Positions 52,601-60,180 of a DNA stretch of 64,000 nucleotides are shown here, in pieces. The stretch is from contig CP034120.1 in the NCBI GenBank assembly GCA_003856375.1, positions 4,211,501-4,275,500 of the forward strand. Direction: 5' to 3'. The position numbers and the translations under genes are program-made. Within the stretch, counting starts at the first letter, position 1. Each line of letters begins with the position of its first letter. The notes under the pieces were generated by a model. That model searched no databases. It saw nothing but the letters and a program-made list of their open reading frames with translations, and was not told where the DNA came from. The stretch is from Glaciecola amylolytica (GTDB lineage Bacteria; Bacteroidota; Bacteroidia; Flavobacteriales_D; Crocinitomicaceae).

Positions 52601-52697
52601 CCACAAATGCACAAATGTAAAGGGCGCTTACCGGTCTCCCTTCAAAGTATAAAAGAGACGAGACCGTAAGGCGTCTCAAAAATTTGCGTATTTGTGG
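52601..52697. repeat. Gene-free 97-bp inverted-repeat element related to the GxxExxY cassette
   Basis: The left end CCACAAATGCACAAATG and the complement of the right end (CCACAAATACGCAAATTT) match with few differences; further in, GCGCTTACCGGTCTC faces ACGCCTTACGGTCTC. The ends carry the same CCACaAAtnCnCaAAt phrase as the elements at 31695 and 59019. It lies between convergent genes directly after the terminator and holds no gene. Confidence 0.55.
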
Positions 52698-52736
52698 AAA
52701 AGAGGTTTAATCCAATTCTGAAAACGGATAAGCTTA

Positions 52737-53393
52737 TCAATTCTCATTTTTTATGCGGGAATCAGGATTTCTTTTCCAGATACCATATTGTTTTTCTGTA
52801 AGTTCAATAATCACGTTGAAAAACGTTCTTGCCCAATAATTTCGAAAACCATCACCACCTGTTTTTCCGCTGAATTTGCCGTAAAGCAATATCTTATTCT
52901 GATCGTTGAGATTAATGGCAACAAAATGATAGATACCTGTTTCCTGAGTTTGATCCAATGATTCGGCTATGAGCAACAGCCCGATTCCCTTCAGTTGAAA
53001 ATTATAGGAATTCAGAAATTCTTCTATTTCAGCTTTGGTATAGTTGGGAGTTTCATTATCCGCCATGTCCTCAGCAATTGAAGTTTCATTGATTTGAGTA
53101 ATGACTTCGGTTTTAAATTGAACAGACAATGAACGAAAGATGTTCCGGATGTCGTACTTTCTTTTTTCATCAAGAATCAGTTTATTCCAGGCAGGGAAGT
53201 AAGTTTCTTTTATTTCGTCAACGGTTAATTTCGGATTTTCAGAGATGCTTCCGATCAATTTGACATGAGAATAATCGATTCCAAGCCAGATAACCTTTGC
53301 TCCGGGAGTCTTGAAAAGATCGTTTGAAGTCTGGGCAGAAGAAATCAAAGATGTGAGTAGTAAAAATAGTAGGTAGGGAAGTTTGGTTTTCAT
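52737..53393 (-). CDS. Secreted protein of unknown function at the end of the ligase operon
   Basis: The 218-residue protein has a signal peptide (MKTKLPYLLFLLLTSLISSAQ) and a mature domain with WLGIDYSHVKLIG, GIYHFVAINLNDQNKILLYGKFSGK and RNYWARTFFNVI. No domain was recognised. It follows the ligase gene by nine bases and is probably co-transcribed with it. A periplasmic or outer-membrane role in pigment placement is possible from position only. Confidence 0.55.
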   Translation of the reverse strand: MKTKLPYLLFLLLTSLISSAQTSNDLFKTPGAKVIWLGIDYSHVKLIGSISENPKLTVDEIKETYFPAWNKLILDEKRKYDIRNIFRSLSVQFKTEVITQINETSIAEDMADNETPNYTKAEIEEFLNSYNFQLKGIGLLLIAESLDQTQETGIYHFVAINLNDQNKILLYGKFSGKTGGDGFRNYWARTFFNVIIELTEKQYGIWKRNPDSRIKNEN

Positions 53394-53402
53394 TGTTTCG
53401 AG

Positions 53403-54656
53403 TTATTTAAACACAATTTTCTCCGGTTTGCGCATGTGGTTTTTGAAAACCTGACTGCGCAAATAATCTGTTTCCAGAAACACAAAATGGGGAACTACCC
53501 GCAATTTCGCTTTGCAATCTTCAATAATTTCATTCATTACCGGAGAATGCTCGATTCTGTTTTCCAATAAGATGGTGATCGTGTCGTGGCCCAAATAATC
53601 CTTTGAAACCTCGATCTTGTAACAGCTTACTTCCGATCGGCTGTCAAAAATTTCATAAATGGATGGAGGGAAAATAGTCGTTCCCTTAAACTTGATCATT
53701 TGATTTTTTCGTCCCAGAATTGGTCCCACACGAACAGAATTTCTTCCGCAAGTGCATGGTTCTCTGTAAATACGGGCTACATCTCCTGTTTTGTAACGAA
53801 TCAACGGAGTTCCTTCAGTTCCGATTGTACTGATGACGATTTCTCCTTTTTCACCATGAGGAACTTCCTTTCCTTCTTCATCCAGGACTTCCAGATAAAT
53901 CAGATCTTCGTTTAAATGCCCGCCTTGATGTGCCGTACATTCTGTGAACGCTGCTCCCATTTCAGTGGAAGCATAGGTAGAAAACAATTCGATATTCCAA
54001 TCTGCATGAATGCGTTTTGCCAGTACATTTTCGGATAAATCATCTTCGCGGATGGGTTCTCCGATGCAAATAACAGAACGAACGGAGCTTTCATTGATGT
54101 TGATACCATTTTGCTTCGCATAATCAATCAGATTGATCAGAAAGCTCGGAACAGCGATCAAAATCGTGGGTTTGTTTTCCAGAATTGAATTCCATTGCAA
54201 AGCCGGTACTCCCGGACCAATGCGGATCATTCCTGCGTTGAGTTCCTGAACTCCCAGGTAATAAGCCAACCCGGCCATGAATTGCTTGTCGATAGTAGTC
54301 ATCAATTGAAAAAGATCCCCGGTTTTTGCTCCGGTTAATTCAAAAGATTCCTTTTCGTTTTTAGCCAGACGTAGCAAATCTTTCTTCGTCAGATAAATCG
54401 TTACAGGTTTTCCGGAAGTTCCGGAAGTCGTTACGTATTCCGCAATCTGATTCGGTGAAACACACAAAAAATCACGATTGTTCAGCGACAAATCTTCTTT
54501 GTTGGTAAACGGAAGCATCCGGAATGTTTCTGGAGTCACGTTTTCAAGAGCCGCTTTTGAAAAATGTCTTTGGTAGAAAGGAGAATGTGTGAGTACATAA
54601 TCCAGCGTGTGAACTATCTGTTGAAATTGGATATTGTTTTCAATTACTTCTGACAT
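53403..54656 (-). CDS. PaaK/phenylacetate-CoA-ligase-like AMP-forming acyl ligase
   Basis: The 417-residue adenylating enzyme has YVTTSGTSGKPVTIYL for the phosphate-binding loop, STYASTEMGAAFTEC, GEIVISTIGTEGTPLIRYKTGDVAR and a Cys-rich CTCGRNSVRVG zinc-like site common in the PaaK group. In aryl polyene synthesis an AMP ligase loads the 4-coumarate-type starter onto an ACP or CoA; this is the only such ligase in the locus. It overlaps the C45-like gene by 13 bases. Confidence 0.88.
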   Translation of the reverse strand: MSEVIENNIQFQQIVHTLDYVLTHSPFYQRHFSKAALENVTPETFRMLPFTNKEDLSLNNRDFLCVSPNQIAEYVTTSGTSGKPVTIYLTKKDLLRLAKNEKESFELTGAKTGDLFQLMTTIDKQFMAGLAYYLGVQELNAGMIRIGPGVPALQWNSILENKPTILIAVPSFLINLIDYAKQNGININESSVRSVICIGEPIREDDLSENVLAKRIHADWNIELFSTYASTEMGAAFTECTAHQGGHLNEDLIYLEVLDEEGKEVPHGEKGEIVISTIGTEGTPLIRYKTGDVARIYREPCTCGRNSVRVGPILGRKNQMIKFKGTTIFPPSIYEIFDSRSEVSCYKIEVSKDYLGHDTITILLENRIEHSPVMNEIIEDCKAKLRVVPHFVFLETDYLRSQVFKNHMRKPEKIVFK

Positions 54657-56308
54657 TCTTTGATCAAATTTTTGAGTTCCTGCTCTATTTGTGGCGAAGC
54701 AACACGTTTCGTCAATGCTTTTTGATAATACAAAATAGCTCTTTTTTTGTTTCCTTTCTTCTGAAAGTATTTTCCTAATTGTTCGTAGGTAATGTATAAT
54801 TCCGAGTTATTGGAAACAAACGTCGCGATTTGCTTCTCGCTAAGATCCAGTTTTTGATCAAACATCAGGTAGGCTGAAATTTGCTGTTTCACCGTTTTGA
54901 AATCCTTGAATTTCTGGTAGGAAACAGATTTCACGAATGCATCCTGCGGAATGGAATCAACCAACTGAATGTGTTTCGTTTTAAACGTTTTGGCAAGATC
55001 ATATCCCAAATAAGTTCCCAACTGGAAATTAGTACTCGAAATAAAGTAAAGCCTGCTTTCAGGTTGCATCACAACACTGTGGTGAGCCAGCAATTGATTT
55101 AACGCCCGTGGATTTCCCATTCCGAGTGTATCGCCGTCCCAACCGTTTTGATTTCTCAGAATAGAAGCGGCAGCCATTGGATTCAACACCTTGGATTTTG
55201 CCAATAACTGATTCATGCGGTCGAAACGGTATTTGGAATCGCTTTTTGCAATGTTTTTAACGTTTTCCGGGTCTTTTTTGAATGTTTCGGATTGATAGTG
55301 ATTGGCACAAACCAGAACATCCGTTTTGCTTTCGTAAACTCCCAGTTTAGCCGGAGATTTCTCTATTAAAACAGCTTTTCCGTCTTCAGCTGAAGAAATC
55401 ATAAGCGTTTCGGAAACGAACGTGTGCCGTTTTTTGGCAATTGTAACGGCTTCGTCAATGTTTTTTGCGTACTGCAAAATTTCCCGTGCCAGAAGCGAAA
55501 TCGGCATTTTAGAACTTGTCGGCAAATCCGATTTGGAAGCGTTGATTGTTACCGTCAGACCTTTTTCATTCATTCCGGAAGCAACTCCGGTGAATCCCGC
55601 CCAGGAATAGGAAGTGAATTTGTATCCTTTGCTTGGATTCACAAAAATGACCAGTTTATTCTTCGCGAAATCGTCACCGACATAAAAATCGAAGTTTCTT
55701 CCGACCAACAACTGCTGATTTTCACTTTTAGTTCCTTTTACCGCGAAAGACGTACAACCTACAACACTGTAATCATTCAGCGCATGACCAATATCATGAG
55801 CTGCGTGATAATTCAGGATGCGGGTATATTTTGAAGCGATGTAATTGTAACGGTCGGAAAATGATTGTGAAATTCCGTAGATCTCTTGCTGATTTTCCAG
55901 CGGAATGTTTTCGGGAAGATCGCTGTTGAAAAACCCGACCATCAATTTAATGGCGTGTCTCCAAAGTTTATTCGGAAGGAAATTATTGATTTGTCCCACG
56001 AAAATATCTTCTTGTTCCTGAACCAATTCTTTTGCAAGTTTTCCGTAGATCAAACCTCTTTCATAAGGTTCACCTTCCAGATACATTTCCCAAACGCCGA
56101 ATTTATTCTTTTTCAGGTAGGAACTTCCCAATACGTAATGGTCTTTCCCAACTTGTTTGCGTTCACCAACTTCAATAGAAGGAACTTCCGGAGTATCAAT
56201 CTGTGCATTAAACAGAATGATCGTAAACAAAACAAAGACAAAAGCAAATACCAGTTCTGTGGGAATCCAAACAAGACGGAATAGGTATTTTAATAAGGTT
56301 CTTAACAC
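54644..56308 (-). CDS. C45-family autoproteolytic acyltransferase/hydrolase with TPR-like tail
   Basis: The 554-residue protein has an N-terminal membrane segment (ELVFAFVFVLFTIILFNAQ) and an Ntn-hydrolase core of the acyl-CoA:6-APA acyltransferase (C45) family: VVGCTSFAVKG with the candidate nucleophile C185, LLVGRNFDFYVGD and GFTGVASGMNEKGLTVTINAS. The last 80 residues (YITYEQLGKYFQKKGNKKRAILYYQKALT) are TPR-like. Family enzymes form or break amide and ester bonds. It may form or hydrolyse the flexirubin ester; the reaction is unproven. It is first in its operon, with a TATATTTG box upstream (56336-56329). Confidence 0.82.
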   Translation of the reverse strand: MLRTLLKYLFRLVWIPTELVFAFVFVLFTIILFNAQIDTPEVPSIEVGERKQVGKDHYVLGSSYLKKNKFGVWEMYLEGEPYERGLIYGKLAKELVQEQEDIFVGQINNFLPNKLWRHAIKLMVGFFNSDLPENIPLENQQEIYGISQSFSDRYNYIASKYTRILNYHAAHDIGHALNDYSVVGCTSFAVKGTKSENQQLLVGRNFDFYVGDDFAKNKLVIFVNPSKGYKFTSYSWAGFTGVASGMNEKGLTVTINASKSDLPTSSKMPISLLAREILQYAKNIDEAVTIAKKRHTFVSETLMISSAEDGKAVLIEKSPAKLGVYESKTDVLVCANHYQSETFKKDPENVKNIAKSDSKYRFDRMNQLLAKSKVLNPMAAASILRNQNGWDGDTLGMGNPRALNQLLAHHSVVMQPESRLYFISSTNFQLGTYLGYDLAKTFKTKHIQLVDSIPQDAFVKSVSYQKFKDFKTVKQQISAYLMFDQKLDLSEKQIATFVSNNSELYITYEQLGKYFQKKGNKKRAILYYQKALTKRVASPQIEQELKNLIKECQK

Positions 56309-56328
56309 GGATTTGAATAAATAGACTA

Positions 56329-56347
56329 CAAATATACGCTATTTTTG
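56329..56347. promoter_or_regulatory. Back-to-back -7 boxes between divergent genes
   Basis: TATATTTG on the minus strand (56336-56329) points to the C45-like gene and TATTTTTG on the plus strand (56340-56347) points to the phosphopantetheinyl transferase gene. Both match TAnnTTTG; neither has a -33 TTG at ideal spacing. Confidence 0.35.
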
Positions 56348-56382
56348 AGCTGAATCTGAGTAAATTCAAGTCTGAGCGAACA

Positions 56383-56940
56383 ATGATTAGTATAATTAAC
56401 AATCCGGATTTTGTGCTTGCTTATTTTAAGCAGGAGAACTACGAAGAATCGCTGCGGAACGGTGTGAATAAGCGTGATCTGGAGAAACAAGGGGTTCAGA
56501 AATTGCTGAATGAATTGGGTTATGGAAATCTTCAGGTGGTTTATAAAGCGACAGGACAACCTTATTTCGAAAGCAAACCGGATCTGTTTTTGTCCATTTC
56601 ACATTCGAAAGGCTGGTTTGCCGTGATGCTTGCTTCAAAGCCGGTTGGCATTGACGTTCAGGTTTATTCGGAAAGATTAAAAGCCGGACAGGATTATTTC
56701 AGAAACGACAAGGAGATTCAGTTTGCGGAGAATGAAACCGCACTGCACTTAATGTGGTGTGCGAAGGAAGCTTTTTATAAATGGAAGGAAGGTAATATCG
56801 CTGATCTGAAGGAAGACGTTAGTTTGTTGCGGATTGAAGAGGAGACCTTGGTCATGGATTTTGAGGAAACAGAATACTTACTGAAGTACCAATTGATTGA
56901 AGATGCTTTTTTGGTTTTTGTAAATGAAACTAATTATTAA
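56383..56940 (+). CDS. 4'-phosphopantetheinyl transferase superfamily protein (Sfp type)
   Basis: This 185-residue enzyme converts apo-ACP to holo-ACP using CoA. It carries FLSISHSKGWFAVML, GIDVQVYSERL with the Mg-binding Asp, and WCAKEAFYKW, the WxxKEAxxK motif. At the edge of the locus it is likely the dedicated activator of the three ACPs. It is divergent from the C45-like gene and convergent with the dehydrogenase gene. Confidence 0.9.
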   Translation: MISIINNPDFVLAYFKQENYEESLRNGVNKRDLEKQGVQKLLNELGYGNLQVVYKATGQPYFESKPDLFLSISHSKGWFAVMLASKPVGIDVQVYSERLKAGQDYFRNDKEIQFAENETALHLMWCAKEAFYKWKEGNIADLKEDVSLLRIEEETLVMDFEETEYLLKYQLIEDAFLVFVNETNY

Positions 56941-57000
56941 GTTTTAATCATTCAATGATCACTTGAAATAAACCATCTTAATTAGAAGAATTACAATAGT

Positions 57001-57954
57001 TTAAAATTCAAAATTCCCTTCATTCAAAATCTTATCAGCCAAAACGGAACTAAGTTTGTAGTAGCTTTCATTTGTCCAGCCTCCTACATGTGGTGTCAAT
57101 AAAATTTTATCGGATTGAAGCAGGAAATTCAACTCTTCGTTGGAATCGTTTTCGAAGAAGTTTTCAAAGGATTTTTTCTCAAATTCATTGACGTCCAATC
57201 CGGCTGAAATCGTTATTCCTTTTTGAATAGAGTTAATTAATGATTTAGTTTCAACTATTTTTCCTCTTGATAAATTCAACAAGTAAATGGGCTTGCCAAG
57301 GGCATCGAAAAACTCCTGATCTGCAAAGTAAATGGTCTCATCGTTTTGCGGAATGTGAAAAGAGATCACATCCGATTTCCGAAGCACGGCTTCCAGGGTT
57401 GCTTCAATGACAAAATCATCGCCGAAACCTGTTTTGTATTTGTCGTAAGCCAAAAGCGTGATATCAAAACCGCGTAGTTTTTGAGCAAAAGCCCTCCCGT
57501 TGTTTCCATAACCGATGATTCCAACCGTTTTTCCGTCGAGTTCCACTCCGCGATTTCCTTCCCGGTCCCAGATTCCGTTTTTCACATCGCGGTTTGCTGT
57601 GTGAATTTTGTTCATCATGGAAAGGAGCATTCCCAAAGCATGTTCACCAACGGCATTTCTGTTTCCTTCCGGAGCATTGTGCAGGGTAATTCCGCGTTTT
57701 AAGCAATAATCTTCGTCGATATTTTCCATTCCGGCACCCGAACGCGCAATAAACTGAAGGTTCGGAGCGAATTTCAGGATCGATTCATCCATCGTGAAAC
57801 GGGAACGAATCACAATTCCGTGAGCATCATGCAACCTGTTTTCGCATACTTCTCTCGACCACTCATGACCTTCAATGCATTCGTATTCCCCGCTTTGGGT
57901 CAAACGTTCCGATAAAATGGGGTGAACGGTATCTAGAAAGATAACTTTTTTCAT
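57001..57954 (-). CDS. D-isomer-specific 2-hydroxyacid dehydrogenase (phosphoglycerate-dehydrogenase-like)
   Basis: The 317-residue enzyme is a SerA/PdxB-like NAD-dependent dehydrogenase: KTVGIIGYGNNGRAFAQKL gives the Rossmann site, the catalytic Arg is in LNLSRGKIV, Glu in NEFEKKSFE, and the His in LTPHVGGWT. No ACT regulatory domain follows. It may act on 3-phosphoglycerate or another 2-hydroxyacid. It converges on the transferase gene and lies outside the pigment locus. Confidence 0.87.
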   Translation of the reverse strand: MKKVIFLDTVHPILSERLTQSGEYECIEGHEWSREVCENRLHDAHGIVIRSRFTMDESILKFAPNLQFIARSGAGMENIDEDYCLKRGITLHNAPEGNRNAVGEHALGMLLSMMNKIHTANRDVKNGIWDREGNRGVELDGKTVGIIGYGNNGRAFAQKLRGFDITLLAYDKYKTGFGDDFVIEATLEAVLRKSDVISFHIPQNDETIYFADQEFFDALGKPIYLLNLSRGKIVETKSLINSIQKGITISAGLDVNEFEKKSFENFFENDSNEELNFLLQSDKILLTPHVGGWTNESYYKLSSVLADKILNEGNFEF

Positions 57955-57988
57955 GGGGTAATTTTGATTACTCCGAAGTTACCTCTAA

Positions 57989-58231
57989 TTATTTGAAAGA
58001 CTTCAGTGCGAATTGTAAAATAATAGGAATGATGCGTTCAATGAAGGTGGCTTCTCCGTTATTAGATCCGCCCAAAGCTTCGTGAAGCATATTGGAAGGC
58101 TGCAGATTTTTCTTTGCTCCCTGCACGCCTCTTTTGAATTTTTGCGCATGAATTTCACGCTCGAGCTTCAGGATTTTCAAATCCAGTTCAATTTCTTTGA
58201 AAGAATTGTATTTCCGCGGTTTTCTGCTCAT
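57989..58231 (-). CDS. Small soluble protein of the YtxH/holin-X operon
   Basis: The 80-residue product (MSRKPRKYNSFKEIELDLKI at the start) is rich in Lys and Arg, with a helical N-terminal half, and ends FIERIIPIILQFALKSFK. No catalytic motif was seen. It overlaps the stop of the holin-X-like gene by one base, so it is the third member of the operon at 57989-58912. Similar tails accompany YtxH/holin-X pairs in other Bacteroidota; its function is unknown. Confidence 0.6.
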   Translation of the reverse strand: MSRKPRKYNSFKEIELDLKILKLEREIHAQKFKRGVQGAKKNLQPSNMLHEALGGSNNGEATFIERIIPIILQFALKSFK

Positions 58232-58581
58232 CAGTCGTTAAAAAAGAGGGTGGAACATTTGCGCAGAATTTGCCGCTCAATGATTCTCGAACGAACGAAT
58301 AGCAGCAGAAAAATAAGCACCAGGTAGATTCCGGATACAATCAGAAATCCGAGCCAGTAACTTTCGAGTGCTTCACCGATTGCCAAGGCAGCAGAAACGG
58401 ATCCGAAGATCAAAAACATCATCAGGAAGAAGGAGAGCAATATCAGTTTCACCACCATTTTGGTAGATTTCATCACGATTTTGAAGCCCCATAATTTGTA
58501 GTATTCAATCGTGCTTTCGAGATAGGCCTTCGCTTCTTCCTGAATTTGCTGGGTGTTTTCCTTTAGTTCGTCAAACGCCAT
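58231..58581 (-). CDS. Phage-holin-X-family (PF07332-like) membrane protein
   Basis: The 116-residue protein has a helical N-terminus (ENTQQIQEEAKAYLESTIEYYKL) and two membrane helices (LILLSFFLMMFLIFGSVSAALAI and LGFLIVSGIYLVLIFLLLFVR). It fits the holin-X family, which in chromosomes is an ordinary envelope protein and not a phage lysis gene. It lies one base after the YtxH gene. Confidence 0.8.
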   Translation of the reverse strand: MAFDELKENTQQIQEEAKAYLESTIEYYKLWGFKIVMKSTKMVVKLILLSFFLMMFLIFGSVSAALAIGEALESYWLGFLIVSGIYLVLIFLLLFVRSRIIERQILRKCSTLFFND

Positions 58582-58582
58582 A

Positions 58583-58912
58583 TTACTTTGCAGTTTTCTT
58601 CACCGGAGTTTTCAGTAATTCCAATTTTGCTTCCAAAAGAGCAATCAACTCGTCTTTTTCGTGATTTCCGCTTGCGATGGCTTTATCAATAAAATCACTT
58701 AGATTTTCTCCGACAGTTTCTGCCTTCTGATGTAAAAGCTGTGCCAATTCGTGATACTTGTCAATCAACTCATCTTTTGATTTACCAACTCCGTCTTTGA
58801 TTTTTTGGCGTGTTACCGATCCCTTATCCGGAGCAAGTAAAATTCCAATCCCCGCCCCAACTACTGCACCTGCGAGAAGTGCTAAAACCATATTTCCTGT
58901 GTTACTTGACAT
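58583..58912 (-). CDS. YtxH domain protein
   Basis: The 109-residue protein has an N-terminal membrane segment with the YtxH hallmark MVLALLAGAVVGAGIGILLAP followed by DKGSVTRQKIKDGVGKSKDEL, then a long charged helix and a C-terminal KTPVKKTAK. YtxH proteins are envelope-stress-associated; a direct activity is not known. It is first in the three-gene operon down to 57989. Confidence 0.85.
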   Translation of the reverse strand: MSSNTGNMVLALLAGAVVGAGIGILLAPDKGSVTRQKIKDGVGKSKDELIDKYHELAQLLHQKAETVGENLSDFIDKAIASGNHEKDELIALLEAKLELLKTPVKKTAK

Positions 58913-59018
58913 AATATTTTGTTTTATGTGTTCCTAATAAATATAGGAATAAAAGTCAGACAAGCGTTCAACCAATCAGGCATTTAACGTTAATTCTCAT
59001 TTCCTGTTAAAGGTGGAA

Positions 59019-59570
59019 GCCACGAATTCACGAATTTTTTGCTCGGCTAACGCGTTCGCTTTTTGAGCAAGTATAACTTTAAAGAACAAAACGTTTGTAT
59101 TTCAAGCTATCTTCATTGAAGTTGACCAACAAACCAAGCGGCAAATCAGAAACAGCTAAATAATTAATAACCTGTGCATAATGCGACTTTGCAAGCTGAC
59201 TGACCGATTTGACTTCTAAGATTATAGAATCGAAAACTACAAAATCGGCATAAAAATGATGAGGAAGAATGATATCCTTGTAATTAACCTTGAATTCCTT
59301 CTCACGTGTAAATGGGATTTTCTCTTCTTTAAACTCATATTCCAAAGCGTCTTTATAGACGATCTCAGAAAAACCATGTCCCAAGTTTCGGTGGACTTCC
59401 ATACAGAGACCAATTATTTGATAGGCCTCATTTTCTAGTACTAATTGTTTCATTTACTTTAAGATAGTCAAAAAGTTCATTTCAAACAAAAGAATATTTC
59501 ACTTTATTTTAAGAGACGTTTCAGAAGTTTGCGAGCGCGTTAGCCGAGCCCTAATTCGTGAATTCGTGGC
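59019..59570. mobile_element. Inverted-repeat-bounded cassette carrying a GxxExxY gene
   Basis: The left arm (59019-59059) reads GCCACGAATTCACGAATT then TTTT then GCTCGGCTAACGCGTTCGC. The complement of the right arm (59531-59570) has the same two blocks with spacer AGG and one T/C change, giving 36 of 37 matches outside the spacer. The 552-bp unit holds one gene (59079-59453) and no transposase. Flanking AA dinucleotides lie on both sides, too short to prove a target duplication. Two related gene-free elements lie at 31695 and 52601. Confidence 0.65.
59079..59453 (-). CDS. GxxExxY protein, PD-(D/E)XK nuclease-like
   Basis: The 124-residue protein contains GFSEIVY (the GxxExxY motif) at residues about 27-33, preceded by IGLCMEVHRNLGHG. 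The segment HFYADFVVFDSIILEVKSV gives Asp and Glu-x-Lys (D-X(n)-ExK), the active-site pattern of PD-(D/E)XK nucleases. The gene occupies almost all the interior of the inverted-repeat cassette and is the only cargo. The protein family is widespread in Bacteroidota and has no agreed function; nuclease activity is inferred. Confidence 0.85.
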   Translation of the reverse strand: MKQLVLENEAYQIIGLCMEVHRNLGHGFSEIVYKDALEYEFKEEKIPFTREKEFKVNYKDIILPHHFYADFVVFDSIILEVKSVSQLAKSHYAQVINYLAVSDLPLGLLVNFNEDSLKYKRFVL

Positions 59571-59575
59571 AACTT

Positions 59576-60016
59576 CTATTTCAGTTCCGACATCACAAAA
59601 CTGCTGTTCACCTGTCCGATATGTGGAATACGAGCCAATTGATTCTTCAGGAAATCCTGATACACCTCCATATTTGCGACTTCAATAATAAGCATGTAAT
59701 CAGTAGCACCGGCTACGTGATAAGCATGACTCACTTCCGGTAATTCACGGATTGCACTTTCAAAAACGTCAATTCCTTCTTTCTGATGACTTTTCAGACT
59801 GACCTGGCAAACTACTTTCAAATCCCGTCCAATTGCTTTCCGGTTGATCAAAGCGGTATAACCCTGAATCACCCCGATGCGTTCCAGACGTTTGATGCGT
59901 TCAAAAGTAGGGGTAACGGAAAGTCCGATTTTACCCGCAACTTCCTTGTTATTCATCTTGCCATTGGTCTGCAGCAAAGCAATAATTTGCTGGTCAATTG
60001 TATCTAAAGACGCCAT
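59576..60016 (-). CDS. Lrp/AsnC family transcriptional regulator
   Basis: The 146-residue protein has an N-terminal HTH (TIDQQIIALLQTNGKMNNKEVAGKIGLS followed by VTPTFERIKRLERIGVIQGY) and a C-terminal RAM domain (VSLKSHQKEGIDVFESAIRELPEVSHAYHVAGATDYMLIIEVANMEVYQDFL), as in Lrp and AsnC. It is divergent from the PLP lyase gene at 60181, so it probably senses an amino acid and regulates that gene. The right arm of the adjacent inverted-repeat cassette ends five bases before its stop. Confidence 0.93.
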   Translation of the reverse strand: MASLDTIDQQIIALLQTNGKMNNKEVAGKIGLSVTPTFERIKRLERIGVIQGYTALINRKAIGRDLKVVCQVSLKSHQKEGIDVFESAIRELPEVSHAYHVAGATDYMLIIEVANMEVYQDFLKNQLARIPHIGQVNSSFVMSELK

Positions 60017-60180
60017 CTTTTTTGATTTTGAGAAAATAATTCTGCTTTTTGCATTTCAAATGTTAAATATTGGAATGTAAAAACAACATTTTCTAAAAAT
60101 ATAGAATAATATTCTTCAATTCTGAAATTGAGCAAAAAATCCTTTTTCTTAGTGCAAAGTATTAACGTATAAAATTCTTA

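Noticed and set aside
58231-58912. Phage holin as a sign of a prophage
   Set aside because: Holin-X-family and YtxH pairs are ordinary chromosomal genes, and no other phage gene is near.
59019-59570. Insertion sequence with transposase
   Set aside because: No transposase frame lies inside; only the GxxExxY gene fits between the repeats.
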